A DNA stretch of 64,000 nucleotides, from contig NZ_SMYN01000001.1 in NCBI RefSeq assembly GCF_004959935.1, positions 62,001 through 126,000 on the forward strand. Direction: 5' to 3'. Origin of the DNA: Falsirhodobacter xinxiangensis. GTDB taxonomy: Bacteria > Pseudomonadota > Alphaproteobacteria > Rhodobacterales > Rhodobacteraceae. Of this stretch, positions 43,281-53,159 are shown one piece after another. Numbering within the stretch: position 1 is the first letter of the stretch; the number at the start of each line of letters is the position of its first letter. The position numbers and the translations under genes are program-made. The notes under the pieces were generated by a model. The model was not told the DNA's origin. It searched no databases and was given only the letters and a program-made list of their open reading frames with translations.

Positions 43281-44582
43281 ATGAAAACCACGGCCTCCAT
43301 CGCGCTTCTGGCGCTCGGCTTCTCCTCGGTCACGGCGACCGCGCAATCGACCGGCATCACCTGGTGGCACGGCATGGGCGGCGCCAACGCCGAGGTCATC
43401 AACCAGCTTTCGACCAAGTTCAACGAATCCCAGTCGGAATGCGCGATCACCCCGGTGTCGAAAGGCACCTATGAGGAGGCGCTGGCCTCTGGCATCGCGG
43501 CGTTCCGTTCGGGCGAACAGCCGAACATCCTGCAAGTGTTCGATGCAGGCGCTGCCACGATCATCAACGCCCCCGGCGCCGTCATCCCGGCCGAGGATCT
43601 GATCGTCGGCGCGGGCCACGAGTTCAACCGCGATGCCTTCATCGAAGGCGTGCGCTATTTCTATGCCGACAGCGAAGGCAAGTTCGTGGGGATGCCGTTC
43701 AACTCCTCGGCGCCGATCATGTATATCAATACCGAAGCGTTCGAGAAGGCCGGCGTCGCCGCGCCGAAGACGTGGGAAGAATTCGAAGCCGCCGCCCCCG
43801 CGCTGAAAGAGGCGGGCTATATCCCGATGACCGCCAGCCAGCTGACCTGGCAGTTCACCGAGAACTTCTTCTCGCGTCACAACATCCAGTTCGCGACGAA
43901 CAACAATGGGTATGACTCGGTCGAGGGGACCGAGATGAACCTGACCGATCCGAACCTGATCCACATGTTCGAAAAGCTGGCCGAATGGAAAGACGCGGGC
44001 CTGTTCGCCTATTACGGCGCGGGCTGGGCGGACAACCAGACCCCGTTCGAACAGGGCAAGGTGGCAATGTGGATCGGATCGTCGGGGTCGTTCGGCGGGT
44101 TGCAGAAGACGGCGACGATGCCCTTCTCGGCCACCTTCCTGCCCTACTGGGCCTCGGTCGAAGGTGCTGGCACCAACACCTTCATCGGCGGCGCGGCCCT
44201 GTTCGCCATGTCGGGCAAGTCGGATGCGGAAAACGCCTGCACGGCCTCGTTCTTCCAGTTCCTGACCTCGCCCGAGATCCAGAAGTTCTATCACCAGGCT
44301 ACCGGCTATGTCGCCATCACCGAAGCCGCCTACGAGCTGGCGAAATCGGAAGGCTACTATGAAGAACAGCCGGTTGCCGAGGTTGGCATCCAGCAGCTGA
44401 TGCTGCCGTCGGGCGACTGGTCGAAAGGCTACCGTCTGGGCTTCTATCCGCAGATCCGTTCGATCATGGAACGCGAATACAACCGTATCTTCGCGGGTGA
44501 GACGACCGTTCAGGAAGCGTTCGAGACGATCAAGACCGAAGGCGACGCGCTGCTGGCACGTTTCGCACAGACCGCAGGCTGA
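43281..44582 (+). CDS. ugpB: Glycerol-3-phosphate ABC transporter binding protein
   Basis: Periplasmic binding protein of 433 residues, the first gene of a ugpBAEC operon. It has a signal peptide of about 21 residues ending ATAQS, then ITWWHGMGG, the usual start of mature UgpB. The stretch VGMPFNSSAPIMYINTEAFE and the C-terminal GSSGSFGGLQ are family blocks. It feeds glycerol-3-phosphate or glycerophosphodiesters to UgpAE. A hairpin with no T run separates it from ugpA. Confidence 0.93.
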   Translation: MKTTASIALLALGFSSVTATAQSTGITWWHGMGGANAEVINQLSTKFNESQSECAITPVSKGTYEEALASGIAAFRSGEQPNILQVFDAGAATIINAPGAVIPAEDLIVGAGHEFNRDAFIEGVRYFYADSEGKFVGMPFNSSAPIMYINTEAFEKAGVAAPKTWEEFEAAAPALKEAGYIPMTASQLTWQFTENFFSRHNIQFATNNNGYDSVEGTEMNLTDPNLIHMFEKLAEWKDAGLFAYYGAGWADNQTPFEQGKVAMWIGSSGSFGGLQKTATMPFSATFLPYWASVEGAGTNTFIGGAALFAMSGKSDAENACTASFFQFLTSPEIQKFYHQATGYVAITEAAYELAKSEGYYEEQPVAEVGIQQLMLPSGDWSKGYRLGFYPQIRSIMEREYNRIFAGETTVQEAFETIKTEGDALLARFAQTAG

Positions 44583-44602
44583 TCCTTTTAAGGCACTGAC
44601 TT

Positions 44603-44626
44603 CGGGCCCTCCCTCGCGGGGGCCCG
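44603..44626 (+). terminator. Hairpin between ugpB and ugpA
   Basis: CGGGCCC (44603-44609) and GGGCCCG (44620-44626) form a perfect seven-base stem with a ten-base loop and no T run. It probably stabilises the upstream ugpB message, giving excess binding protein, as in other solute importers. Confidence 0.55.
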
Positions 44627-44647
44627 TCCCTATTGATGGAGGGATCG

Positions 44648-45571
44648 TTGACCGCAATTTCCGCAAAACCGAAGGTGCAGGCAGAGCCGGCCAAACGGGT
44701 GCAGTTCGACAATGCGCTGCTGCCGTGGCTGTTCCTGCTGCCGCAGCTGGCGGTGATCGTCGTCTTCTTCTATTGGCCGTCGGTGCAGGCGGTTCAATCG
44801 TCCTTCTTCATCGAAGACCCGTTCGGCTTCGGATCGACATTCGTGGGCATGGCGAATTATGCCGACGCATTGGCCAGCCGCGAATACCGCCGCATCGCAA
44901 GCTTCACCGCGGTGTTCACCGTTCTGGTCACGTTCCTTTCGCTGGCGATCGGCCTGCTGCTTGCCGTCAAGGCCGATGCGGTGATCCGGGGGGCCAGCGC
45001 CTACAAGACGCTGCTGATCTCGGTCTATGCCATCGCGCCGCCGGTGGCGGGGTTGATCGGGATGATGTTCTTCGACATGCATATCGGCCCCTTCGTGCAG
45101 ATGGCCGCGTGGTTCGGCTGGAACATGCAGGTGGGGCTGAACTATTTCGACACCGCCTTCGCGATGGTCTTCGTGTCGGTGTGGAAGCAGATCCCGTATA
45201 ACTTCATCTTCTTTTTGTCCGGCCTTCAAGCCGTGCCGGTTTCGGTGCGCGAGGCGGCCTTCATCGACTGCAAGAACGGCTGGCGCAGGTTCCGCACCGT
45301 GACGCTGCCGCTGCTGATGCCGACGGCGTTCTTTCTGCTGATCATCAACATCACCTACGCCCTGTTCGATACGTTCGGGATCATCGACGTGATGGTGAAG
45401 GACAAGCCCGCGAACAACCCGATCACGCTGGTCTACAAGGTCTATAACGACGGGTTCCGCGGCAACGATCTGGGCGGATCGTCGGCGCAGTCGGTGATCT
45501 TGATGGTCGTCGTCTTCGCGCTGACCATCGTGCAATTCCGCTTCCTTGAAAAACGCATCCATTACGGTTGA
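44648..45571 (+). CDS. ugpA: Glycerol-3-phosphate ABC transporter permease UgpA
   Basis: A 307-residue permease with six predicted membrane segments. The EAA loop region reads REAAFIDCKNGWRRFRTVTL. I place the start at TTG 44648 because GGAGGG lies six bases upstream. The ATG at 44636 is in frame and would add four residues, but it would put that ribosome-binding site inside the gene. Both choices give a working protein. Confidence 0.9.
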   Translation: MTAISAKPKVQAEPAKRVQFDNALLPWLFLLPQLAVIVVFFYWPSVQAVQSSFFIEDPFGFGSTFVGMANYADALASREYRRIASFTAVFTVLVTFLSLAIGLLLAVKADAVIRGASAYKTLLISVYAIAPPVAGLIGMMFFDMHIGPFVQMAAWFGWNMQVGLNYFDTAFAMVFVSVWKQIPYNFIFFLSGLQAVPVSVREAAFIDCKNGWRRFRTVTLPLLMPTAFFLLIINITYALFDTFGIIDVMVKDKPANNPITLVYKVYNDGFRGNDLGGSSAQSVILMVVVFALTIVQFRFLEKRIHYG

Positions 45572-45575
45572 GGCC

Positions 45576-46418
45576 ATGCATCGCACCCGACCCTTCGACC
45601 ACCTGATCCTGATCATCGGCGCGGCGCTTCTGGTGCTGCCGGTGGTCGTGGCCTTCATGACCTCCACCTATACCGCCGCGCAGATTCACACGGGCGGGCT
45701 TCAGATCCTTCCGGGCGGCAACTTCACCGAGACTTACTCCAAGGTGCTGACCCAGAAGGGCGGCTTCACGGGGCAGATCACCGGTGCGCGAATGCTCATG
45801 AACTCGATGATCCTTGGCATCGGTTTCGCGCTGGGCAAGATCGTGCTGTCGATGATGGCGGCCTATGCCATCGTCTATTTCCGCTTCCGCTTCGCCACGA
45901 TCATGTTCTGGGTGATCTTCACCACCCTGCTGCTGCCGCTGGAGGTTCGGATCATGCCGTCCTATGGCGTGATGTCGCAACTGGGGCTTTTGAACAGTTA
46001 TACCGGGCTGATTGTGCCGCTTCTGGCCTCGGCCACGGGCACCTTCTATTTCCGGCAGTTCTTCAAATCCATTCCCGACGAGCTGCTGGAGGCCGCGCGG
46101 ATCGACGGCGCGGGACCGTTCAAGTTCCTCATCGACGTGATCGTGCCGCTGTCGAAGACGATGATCGCCGCGATCTTCATCATCATGTTCGTCTATGGCT
46201 GGAACCAGTATCTGTGGCCGATGCTGATGACGACGGACGAGTCGTTCTTCACCCTGATGCGCGGCATCAAGTCGATCCTGCAGGTCTGGATCGGATCGCA
46301 AATCCCCGACTACAACGAGGCCTTCGCTTTGGCCGTGCTGGCGATCATCCCCCCCGTCGCGGTGGTGGTGATCTTCCAGCGCTGGTTCATCAAGGGCCTG
46401 ACAGAAAGCGACAAGTGA
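45576..46418 (+). CDS. ugpE: Glycerol-3-phosphate ABC transporter permease UgpE
   Basis: A 280-residue permease with six predicted membrane segments. The EAA loop is [20 protein letters not shown]. It begins four bases after ugpA and ends two bases before ugpC. The family-typical [20 protein letters not shown] precedes the fourth segment. Confidence 0.93.
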   Translation: MHRTRPFDHLILIIGAALLVLPVVVAFMTSTYTAAQIHTGGLQILPGGNFTETYSKVLTQKGGFTGQITGARMLMNSMILGIGFALGKIVLSMMAAYAIVYFRFRFATIMFWVIFTTLLLPLEVRIMPSYGVMSQLGLLNSYTGLIVPLLASATGTFYFRQFFKSIPDELLEAARIDGAGPFKFLIDVIVPLSKTMIAAIFIIMFVYGWNQYLWPMLMTTDESFFTLMRGIKSILQVWIGSQIPDYNEAFALAVLAIIPPVAVVVIFQRWFIKGLTESDK

Positions 46419-46419
46419 C

Positions 46420-47484
46420 ATGGCATCCATTGCAATCGAAAACGTGGTGAAAACCTATGCCGGTGGCAACACCGCCGTGCACGGGGTCAGCATCGACATT
46501 AAGGATGGCGAGTTCATCGTGTTGGTTGGCCCCTCGGGTTGCGGGAAATCCACGCTGCTTCGCATGGTCGCGGGGCTGGAGTCGATCTCGGGCGGGGATG
46601 TGCGGATCGGGGATCGCAAGGTGAACGATCTGGACCCCGCCGACCGCGACATCGCGATGGTGTTCCAGAACTACGCCTTGTATCCGCACATGACGGTTCG
46701 CGAAAACCTCGCTTACGGCCTGAAGAACCGCAAGACGCCGAAGGCCGAGATCGAGGCGCGGGTGGCCGAGGCCGCCCGGATGCTGGAGATCGGGCAGTAT
46801 CTGGACCGCAAGCCTCGCGCGTTGTCGGGCGGACAGCGGCAGCGCGTCGCGATGGGCCGCGCCATCGTCCGCAAGCCCGCCGCATTCCTGTTCGACGAGC
46901 CGCTGTCGAACCTCGACGCCAAGCTGCGGGTGACGATGCGGGCCGAGATCCGCAAGCTTCAGAAGCGGCTTGGCACCACGTCGATCTATGTCACCCACGA
47001 CCAGTTGGAGGCGATGACGCTGGCGGACCGTCTGGTGGTTCTGAACGCGGGGCGGATCGAGCAGATCGGCGCACCGCTGGAGATTTATCACAAGCCCGCA
47101 TCGACCTTCGTTGCCAGCTTCATCGGGTCCCCGGCGATGAACCTTGTCGATGCGCGGGTCGAAGGTGGGATGCTCTGGTTCGGCGGGGTTTCGGTGCCGC
47201 TGGCAGGCGCGCAGGGTCCGGTCACGCTTGGTCTTCGGGCCGAGGATCTGCGCCTCGCCGCCCCGGGCGAAGCCGCCGTGCAACTGCGGATCGAGCATGT
47301 GGAGGAGTTGGGCGCCCAGCGGCTGGTGCATGGCATGGTCGAAGATCAGTCCCTGACCATCGCACTGTCGCCCGACATCCCGCTGACCGATACGCTGCCT
47401 ATCGCCCTGCCCCGCGAAAGGCTGCATCTGTTCGACGCAGTCAGCGGCAAGCGGATCGAGACCCGCGTGCCGGCCTTCGCCTAG
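46420..47484 (+). CDS. ugpC: Glycerol-3-phosphate ABC transporter ATPase
   Basis: A 354-residue ATPase of the MalK/UgpC type. Walker A is GPSGCGKST (about 37-45), the signature is [15 protein letters not shown], Walker B is [11 protein letters not shown] and the H-loop is THDQLEAMT. The C-terminal TOBE domain (about 235-350) is present. Its stop overlaps the opposing c-di-GMP gene by four bases. The phosphodiesterase gene ugpQ is not adjacent. Confidence 0.95.
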   Translation: MASIAIENVVKTYAGGNTAVHGVSIDIKDGEFIVLVGPSGCGKSTLLRMVAGLESISGGDVRIGDRKVNDLDPADRDIAMVFQNYALYPHMTVRENLAYGLKNRKTPKAEIEARVAEAARMLEIGQYLDRKPRALSGGQRQRVAMGRAIVRKPAAFLFDEPLSNLDAKLRVTMRAEIRKLQKRLGTTSIYVTHDQLEAMTLADRLVVLNAGRIEQIGAPLEIYHKPASTFVASFIGSPAMNLVDARVEGGMLWFGGVSVPLAGAQGPVTLGLRAEDLRLAAPGEAAVQLRIEHVEELGAQRLVHGMVEDQSLTIALSPDIPLTDTLPIALPRERLHLFDAVSGKRIETRVPAFA

Positions 47485-49913
47485 GCCACCTTGCCGGGGC
47501 TGAAAAGCTCCGGCAGCAGTTCCGGCGCGGTGGGGCGGCCAAGCAGGAAGCCCTGCGCCTCGTCGCAGCCTTCGCTTTGCAACAGGGCAAGCTGGGCCAT
47601 CGTCTCGACCCCCTCGGCCAGAACCGGCACTTCGAGGCTGCGGCCAAGGGCGAGGATCGCGCGGATGATGGCCTTCGCCTGCTTGCTCGTCTCGACCTCG
47701 CGCATGAAGGATCGGTCCAGCTTGATCTTGTCGAAGGGGAAGGCGCGAAGCGTATCCAGCGAAGAATATCCCGTGCCGAAATCGTCGATGGCGATGGTCA
47801 CGCCCAGATCCTTGATCTGGCGCAGCGCATGCAGGGCGCGGGCCTTGTCGGCGATGATCGCGCTCTCGGTCACTTCCAGCTCCAGCCGCCAAGGGGCAAG
47901 CCCGGTTTCGGCCAGCACATCGCGCAACATTTCGACCAGCGCGCCATTGCCAAGCTGCACGGGCGACAGGTTCACCGCGATGCGGAAATCGGCGGGCCAG
48001 CTCGCGGCCTCGCGGCAGGCGGTGCGCAGCACCCATTCGCCGATGGGAAGGATCGCGCCGCATTCCTCGGCCAGCGGGATGAACTCTGCCGGAGAGACGG
48101 GCCCGCGCTGCGGATGGTTCCAGCGCAACAGCACCTCGTATCCCGTGGTGGTTCCCGTGCTGACGGATTTCTGGATCTGGTAATGCAGGTGCAGTTCGTT
48201 GCGGTCGATGGCCTGCCACAGATCGCGCGCCAGCGTTCGACGCTCGCGCGCCACCTCGTCCATCTCGGCCTCGTAGAAGCAAGTGTTCTCGGACAGCGAG
48301 CCCTTGGCGCGATACATTGCCATGTCGGCATTCGCGATCAGCTTTTCTGCGCTGCCCGCATCACCCGGAAAGATGGCGACGCCGATGCTTGCCCCGACCG
48401 ACACGTCGTTCCCCTCGATCAGCATTCGGGCCGAGATCGCCTGATCCAACCGTTTGATGAAGCCGTGCAGGTCGGCATCGTGGCGGAATTCGATGAAGGC
48501 CGCGAATTCGTCTCCGCCGAAACGCGCGACGAACTCGCCCGATTGAAGCGCCCCGGCCATGCGTTCTGCCGCCAGCCGCAGCACGGCATCGCCCACCGAA
48601 TGACCAAGGTGATCGTTGATCTCCTTGAAGCGGTCGAGGTCGATGCCCAGCACCGCCACCCGGTTCCCTTCGGCCGTCGCCGTATCGAGCGCCCATGCGA
48701 TGTTGTCCGAGAAGCTGGCCCGGTTGGGCAGCCCCGTCAGCGTATCGTGCCGCGCCATATGGACGATCTGCTCCTCGGACCGGCGGCGTTCCGAGATGTC
48801 TTCATAGGTGGACACCCAGCCCCCATCCGGCACCGGGCGATGGACCACGCGGATCGTGCGGCCGTCGCGCATGTCCTGCACGATCTCGGCCTCGTGGCGC
48901 AGGGACCACAGGTTGCGATGCGCCGTCAGAAAATCCTCGATGCCGTCGCCGCCCAGATCGGCGCGATGGGCCATCTCTCGGGCGACATCCTCTTGCGTCG
49001 GATGGGGCGCGGACAGGCCCACGATCTCTCGCAGCCGGTCGTTCGCGATCAGCAGCCTGCCCCCGGCATCGAACAGTGCGAGGCCCTGGCTCATATTGCC
49101 CAGCGCCAGTTCGAGGTTGCGGCGCAATGCCGCGAGCCGTTCGGCATCCTCGCGCTTGCGGGTGTCGTCATGGGTGATCTTGGCAAATCCCAGATGGGCG
49201 CCGTCATCGCCATGGATCGGCTCCACCAGCACCGAGGCCCAGAATCGACTGCCATCCTTGCGATACCGCCAGCCTTCGGCCTGAAACTTGCCCTGCCGCA
49301 GCGCGGTTTCCAGCGCCCGTTCGGGCAGGCGCGCCAGCCGATCCTCGGCCGAGAAGAAGCGCGAGAAATTCTCGCCGACGATCTCCTCGGCGGTGTATCC
49401 CTTGTTGCGCTCCGCCCCGGCGTTCCAGTTGGCGACGTTGCCCGACGGATCGAGCATGTAGATGGCATAGTCCGTCACGCTTTGGATCAGCAGGCGCAGG
49501 CGGCGTTCCCCTTCGACCGCGTGGCGCAGCGACAGCTCTGCCGCAAGCATATTGGCCGGATCGCGCAGGATCAGCACCTCGGTCCGCCAACCCGCAGGGC
49601 GCAGCGCCGCATCCACCGGGCGCGGGCCGACATCGGGGCGTTCCAGCTCCAGCCGGACCACCTGCCCCTGCGCCGCGCGCAGCCGTGCCATCATGCCGGG
49701 GTTCAAATCGCGCCAGCGCCGCCCTGCAAGATCGTGAAAGACCCGGTTGCCCGCAACGGTGCGCCCCATGACGACAAGCGCAAGCCCCTCGGTCGACAGG
49801 TCGGCCATCCGCGCCTTGCGCCATGCCCCCAAGGCGACCGTTCCGGTCGCGAACATGGCGGCAAGCGCGCCGAATGCTTCTGGATTTTGTGCGATGGACA
49901 AAAGAGCAGGCAT
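47481..49913 (-). CDS. PAS-PAS-GGDEF-EAL c-di-GMP protein
   Basis: An 810-residue signalling protein. It has an N-terminal hydrophobic segment (about 12-32), then two PAS domains (about 135-255 and 270-385), a GGDEF domain (about 395-555) and an EAL domain (about 565-805). The cyclase motif is intact as RFGGDEF, with no clear RxxD inhibition site seen. The EAL domain has EVL in GYEVLLRW in place of EAL, but keeps the key acidic stretch [10 protein letters not shown], the lysine in KLDRSF and AEGVET. It could make and break c-di-GMP in response to a PAS signal. It lies next to polysaccharide locus B. Confidence 0.92.
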   Translation of the reverse strand: MPALLSIAQNPEAFGALAAMFATGTVALGAWRKARMADLSTEGLALVVMGRTVAGNRVFHDLAGRRWRDLNPGMMARLRAAQGQVVRLELERPDVGPRPVDAALRPAGWRTEVLILRDPANMLAAELSLRHAVEGERRLRLLIQSVTDYAIYMLDPSGNVANWNAGAERNKGYTAEEIVGENFSRFFSAEDRLARLPERALETALRQGKFQAEGWRYRKDGSRFWASVLVEPIHGDDGAHLGFAKITHDDTRKREDAERLAALRRNLELALGNMSQGLALFDAGGRLLIANDRLREIVGLSAPHPTQEDVAREMAHRADLGGDGIEDFLTAHRNLWSLRHEAEIVQDMRDGRTIRVVHRPVPDGGWVSTYEDISERRRSEEQIVHMARHDTLTGLPNRASFSDNIAWALDTATAEGNRVAVLGIDLDRFKEINDHLGHSVGDAVLRLAAERMAGALQSGEFVARFGGDEFAAFIEFRHDADLHGFIKRLDQAISARMLIEGNDVSVGASIGVAIFPGDAGSAEKLIANADMAMYRAKGSLSENTCFYEAEMDEVARERRTLARDLWQAIDRNELHLHYQIQKSVSTGTTTGYEVLLRWNHPQRGPVSPAEFIPLAEECGAILPIGEWVLRTACREAASWPADFRIAVNLSPVQLGNGALVEMLRDVLAETGLAPWRLELEVTESAIIADKARALHALRQIKDLGVTIAIDDFGTGYSSLDTLRAFPFDKIKLDRSFMREVETSKQAKAIIRAILALGRSLEVPVLAEGVETMAQLALLQSEGCDEAQGFLLGRPTAPELLPELFSPGKVA

Positions 49914-50011
49914 GATGTTCCCGGTTGCGCGTTCAGCCGCGACATTCGGGATCAGGTGATGAAGGAGCTGTTTATTCCCTCATCACCCCATGCCTGAAAA
50001 TATCTAAACTT

Positions 50012-50716
50012 TTATTTGCCCGTGGCGTTCACGACCGAAAAGCCGGTCAGGAAAATCAGGCGCAGGTCCAGCGCGAAGGTCATCTCGCGCTCGTATCGCA
50101 CGTCAAGCTGCACGCGGTCGTCATAAGACAGCGCATTGCGCCCGGTGGCCTGCCACAACCCGGTCACGCCCGGACGCACGCATTTATAGGACGCCGCGTG
50201 CTTGCCATAGCGCAGAAGCTCGTCCGGGACGACCGGACGCGGGCCGACGATGCTCATCTCGCCCCGGAAGACGTTCCAAAGCTGGGGCAATTCGTCCAAG
50301 CTGGATTTGCGCAGGAAACGGCCCAGCGGCGTGATGCGCGGATCGTTGTCCAGCTTCTGATGTTCGGCCCATTCGGCGGCGGCGGCCTCATCCTCGCGCA
50401 GCAGCTTCTGCAGCCGCGCTTCGGCATCCATCACCATCGACCGGATCTTGACGCAGCGGAATATCCGCCCGTCGCGCCCGACCCGCTGCTGAAGGAAGAA
50501 CGGGTTGCCCCCGTCCAACGCGACCATCGCCGCAAACAGCGCCACCACCGGCGCGATCAACGGCAGAAGCAGCAGGCAAAGAGCAAGATCGAAGATGCGC
50601 TTGCCGATTTCACGATAGGAAAATTTCCGTACCGATCCGGGCAAAAGGGCCTCGGTGGTGTCCACACGCGACACTTCTTGCGCGGACGTAACGGATGGCT
50701 CGTCAAGGACGGTCAT
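50012..50716 (-). CDS. Initiating sugar transferase, ExoY/WcaJ type
   Basis: A 234-residue polyisoprenyl-phosphate hexose-1-phosphate transferase that starts repeat-unit assembly on undecaprenyl phosphate. It has an N-terminal membrane segment ([20 protein letters not shown], about 44-63). Catalytic blocks are [30 protein letters not shown] and GPRP, and the conserved C-terminal RPGVTGLWQ. It is the natural first enzyme of polysaccharide locus B. The sugar (galactose or glucose) cannot be decided from sequence. Confidence 0.93.
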   Translation of the reverse strand: MTVLDEPSVTSAQEVSRVDTTEALLPGSVRKFSYREIGKRIFDLALCLLLLPLIAPVVALFAAMVALDGGNPFFLQQRVGRDGRIFRCVKIRSMVMDAEARLQKLLREDEAAAAEWAEHQKLDNDPRITPLGRFLRKSSLDELPQLWNVFRGEMSIVGPRPVVPDELLRYGKHAASYKCVRPGVTGLWQATGRNALSYDDRVQLDVRYEREMTFALDLRLIFLTGFSVVNATGK

Positions 50717-50845
50717 TCGGACACCCTGAAAACTGGTAAATACACTTTAACTTTTCTTAGACACAGGCCGCACAAAGTCAACTAGGGCCAAACAATTATT
50801 CGCAGGTGCAGCGATTAATCGCGCGATGCCAAATCCATTCAAATC

Positions 50846-50864
50846 GGAGATTGGCATAATCTCC
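50846..50864 (-). terminator. Hairpin between two minus-strand polysaccharide genes
   Basis: GGAGATT (50846-50852) and AATCTCC (50858-50864) form a perfect seven-base stem with a five-base loop. It lies just after the stop of the glycosyltransferase gene at 50877. No T run follows, so termination is uncertain. Confidence 0.4.
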
Positions 50865-50876
50865 TGATATCAATGG

Positions 50877-52004
50877 CTAAGCACAGTCGCGTATATTCAT
50901 TCGTTCTTGCAAAATGGGAAGATCCCTGCCCGTCATTTCGATATAAAGTTGAAGGATCTGGGAATTCATTCGCGCTGCGGTATATCTGTCGTGGAATCGC
51001 AGCGTTCCCTTTTGCCCCATCGCCGTCAGCGCCTCGCGCGTGGTGCTGCGGATCGCGGCGGCGATGGCCTCGGCATCGCCCGGCGTGAACAGACGCCCCG
51101 TTTCACCCTCGCGCACGATGTCCTGCAAACCGCCCACCCGGCTGGCGAAGACTGCGGTCCCCGCCTGCATCGCTTCGATCGCGACAAGGCCGAACCCCTC
51201 CCACCGCGACGGCACGAGGAGCACATCCGCCTCGCGATAAAGATCGAAAACGCGCTCGCGCGGCTGCCAGCCCAGAACCTCCACATTCGGGGGGATGCTG
51301 ACCTGATCCGCGGCGACGATGGCCCGCCCGATGGCGATTCCCCGCGCGGCATCCCCAAGGCGCCGCATCACCTCGCAATAGGTGTCGAAACCCTTTTGCC
51401 GGTCGAACCGGCCTGCAAAGGCGATCTTGAGCGGACCTTCGCGCCGGATCGGTGCGGCGGCGGGGCGCGGGGTCACGCCATTGTCGATCACCACCAGCTT
51501 GCGGGCGGGCAGACCGGCAGCCAGCGCCTCCTCGCGCTCGTGCTCGGAAATGCAGATGATGCGGTCGCAGCCCAGCGACAGCACCCGTTCGGCCAGCGCC
51601 AGCGCACGGTTCAGCGCGGGTTTCCCCTCGCGCAGGAAAGACCAGCCATGCGGGCAATAGACGATGCGCGTGCGGCGCGGGATCAACGGTCGGCAAAGGC
51701 GGACCATCGCGCCGGCGAAGGTGGAATGGACGTGCAGCACCTCGGGCCGGATCGCCCGTGCCTCGCGCACGGTCAGCCGCGCAAGGCGCAGAAGCCCCAT
51801 GACCGAGCCGCGTTCATGCGCAAACGGCACAAGGCGCAGCCGCGTGCCCTTTGCGCGGTCCAGCGCCGGCAGGTTGATTTCAGGCGTGACGAGCGTGACC
51901 TCCTCCAGCGGGCTGTCGCCCTGCGCGGCCAGAACCTCCTCCAGATACGCAACGACGCCGCCAAGCGGAGCTTCGGTCACATGCAGGACGCGGCGCAGGG
52001 TCAT
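50877..52004 (-). CDS. Glycosyltransferase family 4
   Basis: A 375-residue GT-B glycosyltransferase. The C-terminal nucleotide-sugar motif is EGFGLVAIEAMQAG (E-x7-E type, near residue 285), and the N-terminal domain begins RRVLHVTEAPLGGVVAYL. It adds a sugar to the lipid-linked oligosaccharide. The start ATG at 52004 overlaps the end of the following family-2 gene by four bases. Donor and acceptor are unknown. Confidence 0.9.
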   Translation of the reverse strand: MTLRRVLHVTEAPLGGVVAYLEEVLAAQGDSPLEEVTLVTPEINLPALDRAKGTRLRLVPFAHERGSVMGLLRLARLTVREARAIRPEVLHVHSTFAGAMVRLCRPLIPRRTRIVYCPHGWSFLREGKPALNRALALAERVLSLGCDRIICISEHEREEALAAGLPARKLVVIDNGVTPRPAAAPIRREGPLKIAFAGRFDRQKGFDTYCEVMRRLGDAARGIAIGRAIVAADQVSIPPNVEVLGWQPRERVFDLYREADVLLVPSRWEGFGLVAIEAMQAGTAVFASRVGGLQDIVREGETGRLFTPGDAEAIAAAIRSTTREALTAMGQKGTLRFHDRYTAARMNSQILQLYIEMTGRDLPILQERMNIRDCA

Positions 52005-52939
52005 GCCGACGCCCTCCGCCGCACCACCCCGTCGCGCAGGCGGCCATAGGCGCCCGGCGCAATCCCGCGCAGCAGCAGCGTTCCCGCGCGCGGCGCCGAA
52101 AGCCCGCCCGTCGCAACGGCACGGCACAGCATTCCGACCGCCCGCAGCGGGCTTTTGCGCATCAGCCCCGGCGCGGCATGGCGGGCCAGAAACCCCGCCT
52201 GCGCCCTGCGCGACATCAGCCCCCGTGCATCCCGCGCCCAGCGCAGCACATGATCCGGCGTCACGGTATAGCTGAGCCGCCCGACCGGCGTATCGTCATA
52301 CCAGACGACCTGCGCCCCCGGCACCATGCGGAACCTGCCGCCAGCCGCTTCCAGCCGCAGGCAAAGATCCAGATCCTCCAGCGTGCGCAGTGCGGGGTCG
52401 AAGCCGACCTTCAGGAACAGATCCCGCGGAATCACCAGCGTCGAAGTCTGCATCAGGCCGTCGGAGGCGAACAGGTAGTCGCCGACACGCTCGCCTTCGG
52501 CAATCGGGCGCTCCGGCTTCAGAAGGCGGTTCCCGTCACCCCGGTGGAACCAGAGCGGCGAATACCAGCAGACCTCCGACCCGGTAACGCCGATCGCCGC
52601 GTGGAAAGCGGACAGTTTGCCCGGCAGAAATTCATCATCGGAATCGAGGAAGGCGATATAGCGCCCCCGCGCCTCGGCCCCTCCACGGTTGCGCGCGGCA
52701 GAGGCACCCGCATTGTCCTGCCGGATGTAACGGATGCGAGGATCGCCGAAAGCCAGCACGGCGCCCCGGGTATCGTCGGTCGATCCATCATCGACGATGA
52801 CGATTTCGAAATCCTGAAAATCCTGGGCCAGGCACGAACGGATCGTGCGACCGACAAGTGATTGCCGATTCCACGCCGGAATGACGACCGAGAAAAACGG
52901 GGCACCCGTCACGGCGGTGCTGTCCATATCAAAAACCAC
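52001..52939 (-). CDS. Glycosyltransferase family 2
   Basis: A 312-residue GT-A enzyme. It opens with FFSVVIPAWNRQSLVGRTI, has the nucleotide-binding IVIVDDGSTDDT and the DXD-like FLDSDDEF near residue 97. The start may be Met1 or the internal Met at residue 5 (MDSTAV). It overlaps the family-4 gene by four bases. It faces the second family-2 gene across a 220-base divergent region. Confidence 0.9.
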   Translation of the reverse strand: MVFDMDSTAVTGAPFFSVVIPAWNRQSLVGRTIRSCLAQDFQDFEIVIVDDGSTDDTRGAVLAFGDPRIRYIRQDNAGASAARNRGGAEARGRYIAFLDSDDEFLPGKLSAFHAAIGVTGSEVCWYSPLWFHRGDGNRLLKPERPIAEGERVGDYLFASDGLMQTSTLVIPRDLFLKVGFDPALRTLEDLDLCLRLEAAGGRFRMVPGAQVVWYDDTPVGRLSYTVTPDHVLRWARDARGLMSRRAQAGFLARHAAPGLMRKSPLRAVGMLCRAVATGGLSAPRAGTLLLRGIAPGAYGRLRDGVVRRRASA

Positions 52940-53159
52940 TTTAAATTGCGGCTCTTACTGCCGCGTCACCAACCAACAGAGATCATCACGACCCCGGGCG
53001 AAGCAGAACACCCGAATCGAGTTTTTTTCAACCCTGCTCTTGCCTTTGGGCGATGGCGGTCCTTGTGCCGTCGCCGTGATCGCTTTACCTTGGGCGGGGC
53101 AGCTTCATGCCAAGTGTTTACCAGTTCCGCCTCCTCCTGTTTTGCCCGAGGTCCGTATT

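Noticed and set aside
46539-49997. Open frame of about 1,150 codons on the + strand across ugpC and the c-di-GMP gene
   Set aside because: It runs through two clearly recognised genes, one in another frame and one on the other strand. The product has no recognisable domain.
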